DNA from: Clostridium_AD sp050717535
GTDB taxonomy: Bacteria > Bacillota > Clostridia > Clostridiales > Clostridiaceae
Assembly: GCF_050717535.1 (NCBI RefSeq)
Contig: NZ_JBOITM010000068.1
Coordinates: 1-64,000, forward strand
Length of the DNA stretch: 64,000 nucleotides
Direction of reading: 5' to 3'
Below the pieces are notes generated by a model. It did no database searches. It was not told the origin of the DNA and was given only the letters and a program-made list of their open reading frames with translations. Made by a program: the position numbers and the translations under genes. Shown piece after piece: positions 43,234-52,146 of this stretch. Positions within the stretch are counted from its first letter, which is position 1. Every line of letters begins with the position of its first letter.

Positions 43234-43698
43234 TTAAAGTAACCCCTCATAGATACCAGGTATGGATCCCTCTATTACTTCTGCTTGCACAGCTTTTTCA
43301 TAAAATTCTAAAGGCCCCGCACCTCCAATTATTGCATACCCATACCCCATTTCTTTCATGGCTTCCAGGCATTTAATAAGAAGGGATTTTCCTATTCCTT
43401 GTCCCCTAAACTCATTATCCACACCAGTAGGTCCAAAAAAATCTCTGCAAGTTGCTTCATAGCAACCAAACCCAAGAATCTTTTTATCTTTAATAGCTAT
43501 ATAACAGGAAACAGGCTTGTTTGAAAATGCTACCTCACATTCACTAGCCCAATGTTCAGAAAACTTATCCTTAACCCATGAAATAACATGATGCTTCTCT
43601 GGTGGTAAAGCCCTTCTTATAGTAACCCCCTTATCAAAAAGTTCTTTTAAATTATTATCAGGTTTTAAATTGTATAATTTAACTAGCATATCTGGCAT
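43234..43698 (-). CDS. GNAT acetyltransferase
   Basis: A 154-residue GNAT protein. It has KKILGFGCYEATCRDFFGPTGVDNEFRGQGIGKSLLIKCLEAM with the Q/RxxGxG/A acetyl-CoA motif near residues 95-105 and GAGPLEFYEKAVQAEVIEGS at the C-terminus. Lies between the sugar permease and the tandem GNAT gene in the amino-sugar operon. AGGAGG precedes the ATG. Substrate not recognisable; amino-sugar or peptide amines are possible from context. Confidence 0.78.
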   Translation of the reverse strand: MPDMLVKLYNLKPDNNLKELFDKGVTIRRALPPEKHHVISWVKDKFSEHWASECEVAFSNKPVSCYIAIKDKKILGFGCYEATCRDFFGPTGVDNEFRGQGIGKSLLIKCLEAMKEMGYGYAIIGGAGPLEFYEKAVQAEVIEGSIPGIYEGLL

Positions 43699-43768
43699 AG
43701 TTTTCCTCCTATTTTAAAATATATTTTTGAAATTAGTTTATTATCTTCTACCATAGAAAGTTGAGCTA

Positions 43769-44629
43769 TTAGCCTTTAACTGCTCCTACTGTTACACCCT
43801 CTAAGAAATACTTCTGAAGGCAGAAGAAAAGTATAAACATTGGCAAAGCAGAAATCGTTGCTCCAGCCATCATCGGTGCAAAATAAGTGGTGTTTGCAAA
43901 ACGGAAATTTTTTAGTCCAACTTGAATTGTCTGCATGTCCATTGTTTTTGTAACCAGGAATGGCCAAAAGAAAGAATTCCAGTTATCCATAAATGTAAGT
44001 ATAGCCATTACAGCTAAAACAGTTTTTGAAAGTGGAAGTATAATTTTCACGAAGATTTGGAATTGATTGCAACCATCAATCTTTGCGCTTTCAATAATTT
44101 CTGTTGGTAGCGTTGTCATAAATTGTTTTGCTAGAAATATATTAAATACACCACATAACCCCGGTAAAATTAGGGCTGAATATGTATTTGACATTTTAAA
44201 AGTATTTACAACAAGAATATAAAGTGGTATCTGAGTAACTTGATATGGTACCATCATTGAACAAAGAAGCATAGAAAATACAAATTTACTTCCAGGAAAT
44301 TTTATTTTAGCAAAGGCATATCCAGCCATACCCGCAAATATTACATTAGATACAGTTATTGTTGAGGCTACTACTAGAGAATTTATAAGCCATCTATAAG
44401 AGTATTTACTAAAATTGAAGAAAAACTTATAGGAATCAAGAGTTAACTTTTGTGGTAATAGAGAGTAACTCATAGCTCCAGCTTCAACGGGATCTGCAAA
44501 AGATGAAATAACCATAAAGTATATAGGAAAAAGTGTAATGCCTGCAAAAATAAATAGCATAACTATTGAAATTACTCTGCCAATTTTTGCACTTTTCTTA
44601 TTTTTTGCGTAACCACTATATAAAGACAT
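43769..44629 (-). CDS. carbohydrate ABC transporter permease (MalG type)
   Basis: A 286-residue permease with six helices. It has the EAA docking loop EIIESAKIDGCNQFQIFVKIILPLSK near residue 190 and the start and end (EGVTVGAVKG) typical of CUT1 sugar permeases. It pairs with the preceding MalF-type permease. Neither this operon nor the window encodes the matching sugar ATPase, so a shared MsmX-like ATPase elsewhere is expected. AAGGAGGT precedes the ATG. Confidence 0.9.
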   Translation of the reverse strand: MSLYSGYAKNKKSAKIGRVISIVMLFIFAGITLFPIYFMVISSFADPVEAGAMSYSLLPQKLTLDSYKFFFNFSKYSYRWLINSLVVASTITVSNVIFAGMAGYAFAKIKFPGSKFVFSMLLCSMMVPYQVTQIPLYILVVNTFKMSNTYSALILPGLCGVFNIFLAKQFMTTLPTEIIESAKIDGCNQFQIFVKIILPLSKTVLAVMAILTFMDNWNSFFWPFLVTKTMDMQTIQVGLKNFRFANTTYFAPMMAGATISALPMFILFFCLQKYFLEGVTVGAVKG

Positions 44630-44652
44630 TTAGAAAGACCTCCTTTTTTTAC

Positions 44653-45570
44653 TTAATATTCAATATCATCGCCTAAAAATTTAAACTGAAATACAGAAAT
44701 TATTGCAATTATAACTGCTAATACCAATGATTGTGCTGCAGCTACACCAAAGTTAGAGTATTTGAATGCATTGTTAAATATTAATAGACCAACCATTGTA
44801 GTTGCATTATCTGGTCCACCTCCGGTCATCATATAGGCACTCATAAATACTTGGAAAGATCCAATTATACCTGTAACCAGTAAAAAAAGTATTGTTGGCT
44901 TTAAAAGAGGAACTATTATATATCTGATTTTCTCCAAAAACGTTGCTCCATCTAAGTCTGCAGCTTCAAAATAGCTGTCGGGTATACCAAGTAAGGCAGC
45001 AATAAAGATAATGATGCTAGTTCCATGACTTGAAAGCCAAGACATAAGAAGTAGTGAGAACATTGCCGTTTTGCTTGAACCAAGCCAATTTTGATTAGAT
45101 ATTCCTAAAAAACTTATTAATTTATTAAATAAACCCGCTGGAAGTGGGTCATAAATCCATAACCAAACCACGGATAATGCAACTCCTGAAGCCACTGCTG
45201 GTAAATAGTAGATTGCCTTAAACATAGTCTGCATCCATTTCCTAAGTGGAAATATTAAAAGTGCAATAGTAAAAGAAAAGACTAGTGCAACAGGAACAGC
45301 AAATACAGTATAAATCAGAGTATTAAATATTGCTTTAGCAAATAATTTATCATGTAACAGCCCTGCATAATTGTCTATTCCAACCCAGACTGAGCCTAAA
45401 GGCTTAAATTTCTGAAAGCTGATAATAAACGCACTAATTACTGGATATAGGGTAAACATGCTGAATGTTATAAGTGCTACTATAATAAAGACATATCCCC
45501 AAACATAATCTCCTTTTAGTTTGTTCTTTTTCCTATTTTCAATTACCACTGATTTATCTTTAACCTTCAT
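44653..45570 (-). CDS. carbohydrate ABC transporter permease (MalF type)
   Basis: The 305-residue permease has six helices after a charged N-terminus, the FKPLGSVWVGIDNYAGL loop and the docking loop SYFEAADLDGATFLEKIRYIIVPLLKP near 215. It belongs to the CUT1 class. Context (murQ, murR, nagZ, anmK) suggests that it imports MurNAc-containing sugars, which would be an alternative to the PTS route (MurP). AGGAGG precedes the ATG. Confidence 0.9.
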   Translation of the reverse strand: MKVKDKSVVIENRKKNKLKGDYVWGYVFIIVALITFSMFTLYPVISAFIISFQKFKPLGSVWVGIDNYAGLLHDKLFAKAIFNTLIYTVFAVPVALVFSFTIALLIFPLRKWMQTMFKAIYYLPAVASGVALSVVWLWIYDPLPAGLFNKLISFLGISNQNWLGSSKTAMFSLLLMSWLSSHGTSIIIFIAALLGIPDSYFEAADLDGATFLEKIRYIIVPLLKPTILFLLVTGIIGSFQVFMSAYMMTGGGPDNATTMVGLLIFNNAFKYSNFGVAAAQSLVLAVIIAIISVFQFKFLGDDIEY

Positions 45571-45642
45571 AAAATCTCCTCCTGTAAGTCCTATTCTAGT
45601 ACAATTAACAACCTAATGTGTTTATAGTACTATTTTTAAAAA

Positions 45643-45676
45643 TATACCCCGCCCAGTCTTTAGTGAGCGGGATATA
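45643..45676 (-). terminator. hairpin after the sugar-binding protein gene
   Basis: On the minus strand a GC-rich stem (ATATCCCGC with GCGGGGTAT, one bulge) is followed by ATTTTTAAAAA. It lies between the binding-protein and permease genes and probably sets a higher level of the binding protein. Confidence 0.7.
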
Positions 45677-45689
45677 TTATAAACTATAC

Positions 45690-47111
45690 TTAGTCTTTAA
45701 CAACACCACTTTCACCAAATGTCTCTATGGCAGCAGCCTTAACTGCATCATACATTTGCTGAGGAGTGATTTCATTCGCAAGTAGGGCTTGAAGTTTTGG
45801 AATTATAACTTCATCCTCAAGTTTAATTGACTTAGCACCAAGCTCTGATGTGATGTCTGGTCGCGCAATAACTGCTTGCTTGATTAGTGTCTCTACTGCA
45901 GCAGCATTATCTGCATTTCTGATTGTAGACATACTCTTTGCAGCTTCTCTTGAACTTTTTGTAATCTGTGCTACAAATAAATCATTATTAGTCTGTGCTG
46001 CAACTGAACCTGATGCTAGGAAATAAGCAGCTTTAACAACATTTGCAACATGCTCTGGGGTTGGATCTGTTTTACCACGGAAGGTTACATATCCATCTAC
46101 GGCAGCTGCAGCTTGTTGCTTTTCGCCAAGGAAGGTTGGAACTGGGAGAACTATATAATCAACCTTTATGCTGTTTTTTACAGCACTGCTATCCTTATCA
46201 GTAATTTTCTTATTGTTTGCATTCGCGGAATTTTCAAACACTGCAAGTCCCTTCCCTGTAATCATAGTTTGTCCAGTAAGGAACATATTCCAACGTTTAC
46301 CTGCATCTACTGAACTTAATTCTTTAGGCATTGAACCATCATCTATAAGAGTCCTTATACCCTTAAGAACTTCTAAGTAATTTTTACTTGTGTAAGCATA
46401 TTTTAAATCCTTTGTAAATGGAGAAGGCATTCCTGCTTCTTTAACGAGTACTCCTAAATAATCCTTAGAGGCAACCCCTGATGCGGCAAATACAAAGCCA
46501 TAACGAGAGGTAGCACTACCTTTCTTTACAACACCCTTTTTAATAGCTTCTCTGAACTGGTCAAAAGTCCACCCATTTTTTTGAACTGATTTCCAATCAA
46601 TACCAGCTGTTTCCAAAAATTGTTTATTTCCACCTAAACAGTGAATTTCCATGTAAGCGGGAAAGCCATAAAGACCCTTACCATTTTTCATATATCCAAG
46701 AGGGCCAGCATCAAAATCACTAAGCATTTCAGGCTTGGCCTCTTTGCTGATATCCATAATCAGACCAGAATCCACATATTTGGATACTCCTTCTGAACCG
46801 ATGAATGCTATATCTGGAGGACTACCTGCATTAACTTGAACATCTAATTTCTGAGTCATATCTTCCCAACTAGCTGGTTCAATTTTTAAAGTTAGATTTG
46901 GATACTTTGTGTTAAAATCTTTAGTCATTTGATCAAAATTCTTTTGGTAAGTAGGCGATACTGGTGGAAGCAATGCGGTAATCGTGTCCTTTGCCATTGT
47001 GTCTTTAGCTTTAGTATCACCCTCTGCTGCTTTTTTACCACAACCTACAAATGTTGAAGATATAATTGTCATTGTTAATAACATTCCAATAATACATGTG
47101 GTTCTTTTCAT
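45690..47111 (-). CDS. carbohydrate ABC transporter binding lipoprotein
   Basis: The 473-residue protein starts with a lipoprotein signal ending FVGC (Cys24). The mature part is a large CUT1 binding protein: DMTQKLDVQVNAGSPPDIAFIGSEGVSKYVDSGLI, a DGYVTFRGKTDPTPEHVANVVKAAYFLAS region and a long helical tail. It should bind the sugar released from peptidoglycan. A TATAAT box lies on the minus strand at 47152-47157, so the gene may also have its own promoter. AGGGGG precedes the ATG. Confidence 0.87.
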   Translation of the reverse strand: MKRTTCIIGMLLTMTIISSTFVGCGKKAAEGDTKAKDTMAKDTITALLPPVSPTYQKNFDQMTKDFNTKYPNLTLKIEPASWEDMTQKLDVQVNAGSPPDIAFIGSEGVSKYVDSGLIMDISKEAKPEMLSDFDAGPLGYMKNGKGLYGFPAYMEIHCLGGNKQFLETAGIDWKSVQKNGWTFDQFREAIKKGVVKKGSATSRYGFVFAASGVASKDYLGVLVKEAGMPSPFTKDLKYAYTSKNYLEVLKGIRTLIDDGSMPKELSSVDAGKRWNMFLTGQTMITGKGLAVFENSANANNKKITDKDSSAVKNSIKVDYIVLPVPTFLGEKQQAAAAVDGYVTFRGKTDPTPEHVANVVKAAYFLASGSVAAQTNNDLFVAQITKSSREAAKSMSTIRNADNAAAVETLIKQAVIARPDITSELGAKSIKLEDEVIIPKLQALLANEITPQQMYDAVKAAAIETFGESGVVKD

Positions 47112-47205
47112 AATAATACCCCCTAATTTAATAATTTTATTTTTACCTTACATTATAAGAATATATATACATATATAAGTAAAATAAATTTCATTTTCAT
47201 TGAGA

Positions 47206-48114
47206 CTAGGCTGTTGCAGCCTTTATTGAGTCTTTAAGCTTTCCGTCATGCTTCTCTAAAATAGACTTAGCACCATTTACGTTTAACCCAGTTTTAATCA
47301 TCATTATGGCAAGCTTTGCATTTCGGTTTGACAGTTCTAGATACTGCAATGCTGTTATATCATCAACTCCTGTTGCCAGACACACTATATGTCTTGCACG
47401 TTCATAAAGCTTTTTATTTGTTGCTTTTAAATCTACCATAAGGTTTCCATATACTTTTCCAAGTTTAACCATAGTACATGTAGTCAGCATATTAAGTACT
47501 AATTTTTGTGAAGTACCAGATTTCATACGGGTGGATCCTATTATAACCTCAGCCCCAACAATTGGAGCTATACAGACATCGCATATTTTTGAAAGTTTAG
47601 AATTATTGTTATTCACAAGTCCAATGGTAGCTGCACCTATTTCATTTGATTCTTTAATTGCGGCAAGGACAAAAGCTGCTCCACCACTTGCAGTTATTCC
47701 AACTACAACATCTTTACTAGTAATTTTACAATCATGTACAAGTTTTACTCCTGCCTCGCTGTCATCTTCACATCCTTCCGATGATGTTCTTAAAGCGGAA
47801 TCACCCCCAGCAATATATGCTTGTACAAGTTGAGGGTCTGTTCCAAAAGTTGGAGGACACTCGGAGGCATCCAATACTCCTAGCCTTCCTGATGTTCCTG
47901 CACCAATGTAGAACATTCTTCCTCCACTTTTCAAGGAGTTATAGATAATATCAACCCCTAGTGAAATATTTGGAATTTGCTTTTTTACTGCTTCATGTAT
48001 TATAGAATCTTGTTCATTGATAAGAATTAACATTTCTTCAGTATTACATTCATCGATGTTTTGAGTATCCTTATTTACTTCCTCCGTTGTTAATTCTGAT
48101 AGATAATTATCCAT
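47206..48114 (-). CDS. murQ: N-acetylmuramic acid 6-phosphate etherase
   Basis: The 302-residue SIS-domain lyase cleaves the lactyl ether of MurNAc-6-phosphate, giving GlcNAc-6-phosphate and D-lactate. Landmarks: the GGRMFYIGAGTSGRLGVLDASECPPTFG segment with the catalytic Glu near residue 85, GDSALRTSSEGCEDD, VVGITASGGAAFVLAA and GSTRMKSGTSQKLVLNMLTT. The full family signature is present. GGAGG precedes the ATG, and a 13-bp inverted repeat lies just upstream. Confidence 0.95.
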   Translation of the reverse strand: MDNYLSELTTEEVNKDTQNIDECNTEEMLILINEQDSIIHEAVKKQIPNISLGVDIIYNSLKSGGRMFYIGAGTSGRLGVLDASECPPTFGTDPQLVQAYIAGGDSALRTSSEGCEDDSEAGVKLVHDCKITSKDVVVGITASGGAAFVLAAIKESNEIGAATIGLVNNNNSKLSKICDVCIAPIVGAEVIIGSTRMKSGTSQKLVLNMLTTCTMVKLGKVYGNLMVDLKATNKKLYERARHIVCLATGVDDITALQYLELSNRNAKLAIMMIKTGLNVNGAKSILEKHDGKLKDSIKAATA

Positions 48115-48128
48115 CTTAAAACCTCCAA

Positions 48129-48161
48129 CGAAATTATATTTATTTGTAAAATATAATTTCG
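48129..48161. promoter_or_regulatory. inverted repeat upstream of murQ, probable regulator site
   Basis: Perfect 13-bp arms, CGAAATTATATTT (48129-48141) and its complement (48149-48161), with a 7-base spacer. It lies directly before the murQ ribosome site and downstream of murR. GAAAT-type palindromes are common operators of RpiR/MurR regulators, so MurR binding is likely; an mRNA hairpin is the alternative. Confidence 0.65.
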
Positions 48162-48245
48162 GTATTTTATTTCATGCCTGGTGTAATAATATAAACCATT
48201 ATATAAGTTGATACTTAAAATATAAGGGCCCTTAGTGCAAATCGT

Positions 48246-49109
48246 TTATTTTCGATGTTTAGCATTGAGAATATTATGAGTTTTGCTGAGATATTTCTTC
48301 ACGTTACTATATTCTGCACTTGCAACACCCGCAAAAAGTATGTCTATTACATTAAGCATTGCGATTCTTGATCCCATAGCACCACTTCTCATAGTAATTT
48401 CTGGTGTTGAAATAAATAACACTACATCAGCTTTTTTAGCGAGCTCACTCTTATTGTAGCGGGTTATTGCTATAACCGGTGTACCAGAAGCCTTTGCAAT
48501 ATCCAATGCTTCCAAAATTTCAGTAGTACTTCCAGAATTAGATATAATCACTGCCACATCACTCTTATTAAGAAGTACACTAGCAGTTAATTGACTATGC
48601 CCATCCATATAAGCATGACACATTTTGTTAATACGCATAAATTTTTGCTGGGCATCCATACATACTAGCCCTGAAGCACCTACACCATAAAAATCAATCT
48701 TCTGTGTTTTTCTTAAAAGTTCTACCGCCCTCGCAATTTCATCACGATTAATAACACTTAAGGTATCTTGAATTGATTTGCAATTATTCATTGAAATATT
48801 ATTAATAATCACCTGCAAATCATCACCAGGCATTATATCCGTATACTGTTCTGCTTGAGCCTCATCTGTTGCCCCCAGTGACCCTGAAATACTTACTATT
48901 AAATCCCTATAGCCACCATATCCCATGGTTTTGCAAAATCTTATAACAGAAGCATCACTTGTTTTACTTTTTGTAGCTAACATTTTAATAGAAAGACGAG
49001 GAACTTCAGAAGCATTTTCAAGGATATAATCAGCTATCATTTTTTCTACAGGGGTAATATTATCCTTCATCTCACGAAGTTTTAGTAATATATTGTCGTT
49101 AACAGGCAT
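48246..49109 (-). CDS. murR: MurR/RpiR-type transcriptional regulator
   Basis: The 287-residue protein has an N-terminal RpiR helix-turn-helix (LSIKMLATKSKTSDASVIRFCKTMGYGGYRDL, residues of about 38-70) and a C-terminal SIS domain (FYGVGASGLVCMDAQQKFMRI, VIISNSGSTTEILEAL) that senses a sugar phosphate. By position it should control the MurNAc genes in response to MurNAc-6-phosphate or GlcNAc-6-phosphate. It has its own promoter with a palindrome at the start point, which suggests autoregulation. AGGAGGGG precedes the ATG. Confidence 0.88.
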   Translation of the reverse strand: MPVNDNILLKLREMKDNITPVEKMIADYILENASEVPRLSIKMLATKSKTSDASVIRFCKTMGYGGYRDLIVSISGSLGATDEAQAEQYTDIMPGDDLQVIINNISMNNCKSIQDTLSVINRDEIARAVELLRKTQKIDFYGVGASGLVCMDAQQKFMRINKMCHAYMDGHSQLTASVLLNKSDVAVIISNSGSTTEILEALDIAKASGTPVIAITRYNKSELAKKADVVLFISTPEITMRSGAMGSRIAMLNVIDILFAGVASAEYSNVKKYLSKTHNILNAKHRK

Positions 49110-49190
49110 ATCTACCCCTCCTAAGTAATCATTTGCACTTGATGTTTACTAATAATACATTATTTTAATGTTCTGTTAATTGAAAACCTT

Positions 49191-49205
49191 TACAAGTATC
49201 TTGTA
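49191..49205. promoter_or_regulatory. palindrome at the murR transcription start
   Basis: TACAAG-TAT-CTTGTA is a perfect 6+3+6 palindrome just downstream of the murR -10 box. It is placed to block transcription and may be an operator. Confidence 0.5.
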
Positions 49206-49208
49206 CAT

Positions 49209-49237
49209 ATTATAACTCATATGGAACAATATTTCAA
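49209..49237 (-). promoter_or_regulatory. sigma-A promoter of murR
   Basis: On the minus strand TTGAAA (49232-49237) and TATAAT (49209-49214) with a 17-bp spacer. About 100 bases before the murR start. Confidence 0.7.
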
Positions 49238-49310
49238 TAATAATTTTAAATAATGGAATAAAATTTTACTGGTCCTTGTTATTTCCTATATATAGAATGT
49301 ATAAGATATA

Positions 49311-49339
49311 TTGACAATTAATGAAATTATAAATATCAT
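49311..49339 (+). promoter_or_regulatory. promoter of the MATE exporter gene
   Basis: A consensus TTGACA (49311-49316) and TATCAT (49334-49339) with a 17-bp spacer, diverging from murR. Confidence 0.6.
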
Positions 49340-49356
49340 TAAATTAGATAATAACT

Positions 49357-49374
49357 ATGCTTTATTTAAAGCAT
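49357..49374. promoter_or_regulatory. palindrome between promoter and MATE gene
   Basis: ATGCTTT-ATTT-AAAGCAT, a perfect 7-bp inverted repeat with 4-base centre, about ten bases past the expected transcription start. Could be an operator for an exporter regulator; no regulator gene is adjacent on this side. Confidence 0.4.
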
Positions 49375-49435
49375 AATATTTTTGTACTGTTAGCTTAATA
49401 TTAGGTATTAAATAATTATTCCAGGGGGGATGTCA

Positions 49436-50797
49436 ATGGGTAGAAATTTATTAAACATAACCGATAAAAAATTCAGTGACGATATCAAAAGAATCTTTAT
49501 GCTTTCATGGCCTATTATGATAGGAATGATACTTCAAAGTCTTTTAGGAACAGTTGATACATATTTTATTGCCAAACTGGGTACAAATGAAGCAGCAGCA
49601 GCTGCACTTTCTAATTCTGCATCAAGTGTAATTTTTGTTATATCCACTCTTGTAACCGCTGGAACTATAGCACTTGTTTCAAGAAGTTATGGAGAGGGAG
49701 ATATGGATTTAGTTAGAAAGTTTAGTGGACAATCATTTACTCTCTCACTTATCTTGGGACTTATACTTAGCATAATATGTTTCTTAAATTCAGAAGCCAT
49801 AATCAAACTTATTTTTAACCCAGAACCAACCGTAGCAGTTCTCACAGAAAAATATTTATCTATCATCTTTATTGGAACAATATTTGTATTTTTAAATTCA
49901 GTATTAAGGACAATATTACAAGCACTAGGAGATACAATAACTCCACTTATAATTTTTGGAATATCTAATGTGATAAATGCAATACTTGATCCGCTTTTTA
50001 TGTTCACATTTCACTTTGGAATAAAAGGTGCAGCTATTGCAACCGTTATATCCATGATCTTTTCATGCATTGCAATTATCATTGTTATTAATAGGAAAAT
50101 ATATGGTTCTAGTCTAACTCAATTTATATTAAATATGAAGTTAAAACTAGAAGACAGTATGAGAATATTAAAAATAGGAGGTTTTGCATGTTTGCAGCAG
50201 CTTGCAAGACCTATTACTGGAATATTTATGTTCAGCCTCGTGTATGCAGTTGGAGGTAGAGAAGGTACTGCAGCCTTTGGAATAGGTGGACAACTATTTA
50301 ACTATACCTTTATTTTCCTTGTTGGCCTTTCAACTGCCATTTCAATAATGGTTGGGCAAGGTCTTGGACGGGGTGATATAGATGGTTGTGATAAGATTAT
50401 AAAAGAAGGATTAAAACTTGCAGCTTTTAATATGATTTTATTTTCAATACCCTATTTAATTTTTCCCGCTGGGATAATGAGGTTTTTTATTAATGATCCA
50501 TTAGTAATAAAAACTGGAGCGGAATACCTAAGAATAGTATATATCGGTCTTATTTTCGTAGTATACCCAACAATTTATGGTGGTGTTTTTCAAGGGTCAG
50601 GAGATACGTTTCCTCCAATGATCTCATCTTTAGTTGCAAATGTAGTTTTAAAGCTACCTATTGCATATGTATTTGCAATAACATTTAATATGGGAACAAA
50701 TGGTGTATGGGCTGCGGTAGCTTTATCTGTTGTAATTGAGGCAGTTATTATAATAGTATATTTTAAAACTAATAGATGGAAGGAGAAAATTATATGA
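49436..50797 (+). CDS. MATE-family multidrug/metabolite exporter
   Basis: A 453-residue membrane protein with twelve helices in two halves, each starting with the MATE pattern (MLSWPIMIGMILQSLLGTVDTYFIAKLG in the first, GGFACLQQLARPITGIFMFSLVYAVGG in the second). It exports cationic or other compounds against Na+ or H+. I start at ATG 49436, six bases after GGGGGG; an ATG two codons earlier touches that site. The stop overlaps the next ATG, so the following GNAT gene is coupled. Confidence 0.88.
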   Translation: MGRNLLNITDKKFSDDIKRIFMLSWPIMIGMILQSLLGTVDTYFIAKLGTNEAAAAALSNSASSVIFVISTLVTAGTIALVSRSYGEGDMDLVRKFSGQSFTLSLILGLILSIICFLNSEAIIKLIFNPEPTVAVLTEKYLSIIFIGTIFVFLNSVLRTILQALGDTITPLIIFGISNVINAILDPLFMFTFHFGIKGAAIATVISMIFSCIAIIIVINRKIYGSSLTQFILNMKLKLEDSMRILKIGGFACLQQLARPITGIFMFSLVYAVGGREGTAAFGIGGQLFNYTFIFLVGLSTAISIMVGQGLGRGDIDGCDKIIKEGLKLAAFNMILFSIPYLIFPAGIMRFFINDPLVIKTGAEYLRIVYIGLIFVVYPTIYGGVFQGSGDTFPPMISSLVANVVLKLPIAYVFAITFNMGTNGVWAAVALSVVIEAVIIIVYFKTNRWKEKII

Positions 50798-52101
50798 TAG
50801 TAAAAACTAAACCATCAGAGTTAATTATGGAGTACTTAAACAAAAATAAGATTATAAATTCAAATATAATAGGAATTATAGAAAATGAGCATGAAGCTGA
50901 AATATATGTAGATAATGAAGAAGTGTCTCGTGGAGTTCTTGTAAGATTTGAATATTTTAATTATATATATACGGAGGAGGATGAGTTTTTAGATGAAGTA
51001 CTTGAAACACTATTTAAAGACAATTTCTATGGTTTTTCAGGTGTATACAGACCACTTGCACAGAAGATAAGAGAAAGATATTTAGTTGTCTGGGAAAGTA
51101 GATGTTCATTACACTACCTTCCAACAGAAAATTTAGATTTATGTCTTATAAAAAACCCTGTAAAGTCTATTTGTATAAAAGATGCAGAAATGGTTGATAA
51201 GTTTTACACTTATAGACATCCGGGAAGCCTTGATCAAATAAAAAAAGATATATCTAATAGACCTTCCTCGGCCATATATGCTAATGGAGATATTGCCTCC
51301 TGGGTACTTATTCATAATGATAATTCCATGGGGATAATGTTCACAAAGGAGGAGTATAGGAAAAAGAACTATGCTGTAGATACTTCATTAGATCTTGCAT
51401 TAAAAATTATTGAGCTAGGGAAAATACCCTTTCTTCAAATAAATGAAGCAAATAATATGTCACCAGGTCTTGCTGCAAAATGTGGCTTTGTAAAATATGG
51501 TTATGCAGATTGGTTTGGTATAATCGAGGGAACACCCAAAAGTCTAATAGATACAAACAACCAAGACAGAAATAATCACCTTAAAGCCCTTGAAGGATTT
51601 AAATATTCAGATGACAAAGAGCTTAATTGTATGTACCTTCCACCCTACATTTTTAATAGTGAATATGAAAAAATAGAGGGATTTACTATTGAAAAAGTAA
51701 TTGATGATAATATGATAACTAAATGGTGTGAAACCTTTGTATCATCCCTTGAAATGGAAGAAAATCAAAAGGATATTTTTAGGGATATAGTTTATAAAAC
51801 TGTATCAAATACTGAAAATGGCTATACCCTTTATAGCGGCATTTTAAATGGCGAGATAGTTTCTACAACCGCATTCAGTAAATTGGATAATGATTGCTTA
51901 GGATTGTATTTTTGGAGTGTTAAGCCTTCAATGAGAAGAAGAGGAATTGCACGAGCTACAGTAATTGAAGCATTAAAAACTGTCACAAAAAGCGATGATA
52001 TAGAGTTTATATTACTTCAAAGTACTGCTAATTATCAGGATATGTTTGAAAAAATGGGCTTTGTTCACAGTCATTATATGAATAACGATGGGGAGAACTA
52101 G
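50794..52101 (+). CDS. tandem GNAT acetyltransferase coupled to a MATE exporter
   Basis: A 435-residue protein with two GNAT regions. The first (about 150-255) has IYANGDIASWVLIHNDNSMGIMFTKEEYRKKNYA and FLQINEANNMSPGLAAKCGFVKYGYADW. The second (about 285-430) has the clearer acetyl-CoA loop SVKPSMRRRGIARATVIEAL and ends YQDMFEKMGFVHSHY. The start ATG overlaps the exporter stop (ATGA) behind GGAG. Acetylation plus export of the same amine or drug would make sense, but the substrate is unknown. Confidence 0.78.
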   Translation: MIVKTKPSELIMEYLNKNKIINSNIIGIIENEHEAEIYVDNEEVSRGVLVRFEYFNYIYTEEDEFLDEVLETLFKDNFYGFSGVYRPLAQKIRERYLVVWESRCSLHYLPTENLDLCLIKNPVKSICIKDAEMVDKFYTYRHPGSLDQIKKDISNRPSSAIYANGDIASWVLIHNDNSMGIMFTKEEYRKKNYAVDTSLDLALKIIELGKIPFLQINEANNMSPGLAAKCGFVKYGYADWFGIIEGTPKSLIDTNNQDRNNHLKALEGFKYSDDKELNCMYLPPYIFNSEYEKIEGFTIEKVIDDNMITKWCETFVSSLEMEENQKDIFRDIVYKTVSNTENGYTLYSGILNGEIVSTTAFSKLDNDCLGLYFWSVKPSMRRRGIARATVIEALKTVTKSDDIEFILLQSTANYQDMFEKMGFVHSHYMNNDGEN

Positions 52102-52146
52102 ACCATATTAACAGCGTAATTAGGATTTTAGAAAGGAGTATTTAAA

